NCBI GenBank assembly: GCA_026002025.1
Contig: BOAU01000005.1
Location: 1 to 42,326, forward strand
Reading direction: 5' to 3'
From: Spirochaetia bacterium
GTDB taxonomy: Bacteria; Spirochaetota; Spirochaetia; Treponematales; Breznakiellaceae
DNA length: 42,326 nt
Position 1 is the stretch's first letter. Each line of letters opens with the position of its first letter. The notes below the pieces were generated by a model. The model worked only from the letters and a program-made list of their open reading frames with translations, was not told the DNA's origin and searched no databases. A program made the position numbers and the translations under genes. Shown piece by piece: positions 40,674 through 42,326 of the stretch.

Positions 40674-41008
40674 GGCTTGATCTGTACAGTATATTAGGGA
40701 TTGCAGAACGGTGACAGGCACTCTCAGCGTTCCTTTATGTTTTACAACATTTTTCACAATTTGTATCATTGCAGTTTTTACAGATTTTATATATGTTTCT
40801 TTTATTGCAGTCAGTTTTTCTGGCGTATCTAAAACAAACAATATGCGGTTATCTAAAGCCTTATACTGATTATATGATGCACCTACATAGGTATAGCTTG
40901 ATTGCGGGTTTTGTTTGACAAATGTGATTTGAGGATTACCGTTACCTCTTTATCAGAAAGGGTCCAATCGAAACTCGGCGGGATACCTACGAAGACCTGC
41001 TGCGTCAT
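40668..41008 (-). pseudogene. Frameshifted remnant of an unknown minus-strand gene
   Basis: On the minus strand an ATG at 41008 opens MTQQVFVGIPPSFDWTLSDK. After a frameshift near 40945 the adjacent frame continues GNPQITFVKQNPQSSYTYVG, ASYNQYKALDNRILFVLDTP, EKLTAIKETYIKSVKTAMIQ and IVKNVVKHKGTL before running into the 20-bp repeat. The composition and unbroken second frame look coding. I do not recognise the family. It is AT-rich and disabled. Between it and 41113 there is only the promoter of the following gene. Confidence 0.45.
40702..40721. repeat. 20-bp direct repeat, right copy
   Basis: It is identical to 39802-39821. It contains the ancestral stop codon of the GNAT gene and abuts the remnant minus-strand gene. 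Confidence 0.9.
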
Positions 41009-41048
41009 ATCTGATATGCTTAACAAGCGTTACTGAAAATAGTATTGG

Positions 41049-41077
41049 TTGACAACCGGAATAAGATGCCCCATACT
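41049..41077 (+). promoter_or_regulatory. Probable promoter of the oligogalacturonate lyase-like gene
   Basis: TTGACA at 41049-41054 is a full -35 match, with CATACT (four of six) at 41072-41077 after 17 bases. The gene starts at 41113 after AAAAGGGGTG. Confidence 0.5.
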
Positions 41078-41112
41078 TATCCTGTTATTATTCAATTTAA
41101 AAGGGGTGTTGT

Positions 41113-42273
41113 ATGAAACCGTATTCTGTGTATCCGCCGGAGCGTAAAAGTTTTCAGGACCGTATAAGCGGTGTTACCGTGTATCAGTTGACCGGTTACA
41201 AGGGGCATAGTGAACATCCCTATTTTACCGATGACGGGTGGTATGACAATGACCGGCGGATGCTTTTTGTTTCTGACCGGGATAATGTGCGTAATCTTTA
41301 CAGTATCGAAATTGAAAGCGGGGAGCTTAGCCGCCTAACCGATATGCCTGCGGGAGGGCCGAATATCGCCTGTCCCATGCACGTTAATCATGTACTCAAT
41401 GAAACCTATTATCATTACAGGGGCTGTGTGTACGCGATTAACCTGGACACCCTTGAAACCCGTCCGCTCTATATTGTCCCCAGGGGTTTTAACTTTGGCG
41501 GCGCGCGCCCCACCGGGGACGGGAAATATGTGGTCGCCGGATTAACCGAGGATCTTTCCGCCTCCGTCAAGGCGAATCTAACCGCCGGTTATATCGGCTT
41601 TGAGGAGATCTTCGCCGCAAAACCCGACTGCCGTATCGTCCGTATTAATGTTCAGGATAATACGGCGGATGAGGTATGGCAGGAAAAGTGCTGGGTTGGG
41701 CACATCAATCCTTCTTTGACGAGGGGAAACCTCTTGACCTTCTGCCATGAAGGTCCCTGGGGACTGGTGGATCACCGTATATGGGTGCTTGATTTGGATA
41801 CGGGCAAGGCCCTGAAATTCCGGGAGCGCCGTGTTGAAAAGGAGATGGTCGGACACGAATACTGGTTTGCCGACGGCATTCATGTGGGCTATCAGGTACA
41901 CCGGCCCGCCGGGGACAACAGCGATTCCTTTTTCGGTTTCGCCCTCTATGACGGGACCGGCGAAGTTGAGGCCCCCGCCGTCAGGGTGCCCGGACCGGAT
42001 CACGTTCATTCCATAGGTTTTGACTTTGTGGTCAGCGATACGGGCAAATCGATCAAGGGGTACAAATACAACGGGAAAAGTTTTGACGGTCCCCGGATCA
42101 TCACCATGCATGACGGCAGTTTTGACTGGGGCGCTCATCATCCTCATCCCAGCATTACCAGGGACGGGAAGCACGTGGTGTATAACAGTACCGCTGCGGG
42201 TTATTGCAATATCTACATGACCGCCATTCCTGAAGATTTTTATGCCCTGCCTGAACTCAAGGTAGATAAATAA
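41113..42273 (+). CDS. Oligogalacturonate lyase-like protein (PL22 type)
   Basis: The 386-residue protein is predicted to fold as a seven-bladed beta propeller. Repeated strand pairs such as MLFVSDRDNVRNLYSIEIES, GKYVVAGL and GKHVVYNSTAAGYCNIYMTA are TolB-like. Features shared with oligogalacturonate lyases are QLTGYKGHSEHPYFTDDGWY near the N-terminus, VGHINPSLTRGN, PGPDHVHSIGFDFVVSDTGK, and the late HHPHPSITRDG with histidines that bind the metal. The enzyme splits unsaturated digalacturonate from pectin breakdown in the cytoplasm; no signal peptide is present. A ribosome-binding GGGGTG precedes the ATG. Another gene starts 18 bases after the stop codon, so it probably heads a pectin-use operon leaving the window. 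Confidence 0.85.
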   Translation: MKPYSVYPPERKSFQDRISGVTVYQLTGYKGHSEHPYFTDDGWYDNDRRMLFVSDRDNVRNLYSIEIESGELSRLTDMPAGGPNIACPMHVNHVLNETYYHYRGCVYAINLDTLETRPLYIVPRGFNFGGARPTGDGKYVVAGLTEDLSASVKANLTAGYIGFEEIFAAKPDCRIVRINVQDNTADEVWQEKCWVGHINPSLTRGNLLTFCHEGPWGLVDHRIWVLDLDTGKALKFRERRVEKEMVGHEYWFADGIHVGYQVHRPAGDNSDSFFGFALYDGTGEVEAPAVRVPGPDHVHSIGFDFVVSDTGKSIKGYKYNGKSFDGPRIITMHDGSFDWGAHHPHPSITRDGKHVVYNSTAAGYCNIYMTAIPEDFYALPELKVDK

Positions 42274-42291
42274 CAATAAACGGAGGTAGCT

Positions 42292-42326
42292 ATGTCATCC
42301 AATGAAAAGACTGATAAAACGGCGCT
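42292..42326 (+). CDS. Start of the next gene (partial)
   Basis: ATG at 42292 preceded by CGGAGGTAG, a good ribosome-binding site. The 11 visible codons read MSSNEKTDKTA, too short to assign. It is probably in one operon with the lyase-like gene. Confidence 0.6.
   Translation, partial: MSSNEKTDKTA

Noticed and set aside
1..42326. CRISPR arrays, tRNA or rRNA genes, known riboswitches
   Set aside because: No regularly spaced direct repeats, cloverleaf-like segments or conserved RNA cores were seen by eye on either strand; a covariance-model search would settle it.

Overview
The window most resembles the chromosome of a free-living or gut (termite-gut type) treponeme. This is inference, from a phenylalanyl-tRNA synthetase beta chain of the archaeal type known in spirochaetes, exported proteins whose signal peptides end in an AGGSKE-type sequence common in treponemes, many carbohydrate ABC transporters, and an NfnAB transhydrogenase typical of anaerobic fermenters and acetogens. 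Most of the DNA is moderately GC-rich with dense codirectional operons. A few strikingly AT-rich islands (about 80-600, 23.5-25.0 kb, 40.7-41.1 kb) hold transferred or decaying genes.

Layout. 0-3 kb: the start of an ISL3-like transposase lies against a truncated DUF218 membrane protein; then a histidine phosphatase, a dehydrogenase remnant, an FGGY sugar kinase and another gene remnant. 3.0-7.7 kb: a complete BMP/PnrA-type ABC importer (binding protein, double ATPase, two permeases). 7.7-12.5 kb: a LacI-family regulator divergent from an LplA/LplB/YtcP-type oligosaccharide importer, with a consensus sigma-70 promoter abutting a near-ideal palindromic operator. 12.6-18.3 kb: uvrC, an exported LamG/FN3-like protein, an HDOD protein and an MBL-fold hydrolase. 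18.4-20.3 kb: a coiled-coil PD-(D/E)XK-like protein and a DUF4838-like protein. 20.3-23.5 kb: a three-gene operon of GlpA-like dehydrogenase, FAD/NAD oxidoreductase and DUF1667 protein. 23.6-25.3 kb: an AT-rich island with a PIN toxin/antitoxin pair, an orphan protein and a frameshifted XRE regulator. 25.4-31.5 kb: pheT, a MATE exporter, an AAA/DUF4143 ATPase, a DJ-1/PfpI protein and a UDG-like protein. 31.6-34.1 kb: nfnAB, with a MITE-like element inserted exactly at its stop codon. 34.3-39.3 kb: a TPR protein, a glycosyltransferase, an M3 oligoendopeptidase and gpsA. 39.3-41.1 kb: a decayed region with a dead response regulator, a small-protein/GNAT pair bracketed by 20-bp repeats, and a dead minus-strand gene. 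41.1 kb to the end: an oligogalacturonate lyase-like gene and the start of the next gene.

The genes suggest a sugar- and pectin-oligomer-fermenting anaerobe with extra redox balancing: gpsA and the GlpA-like operon work on glycerol 3-phosphate or a similar hydroxy acid, and NfnAB links NADH, NADPH and ferredoxin. The least expected observation is a 13-bp palindrome, ACAGTANTACTGT, with five copies within one mismatch, three of them in the BMP importer operon. No tRNA, rRNA or CRISPR array was seen.
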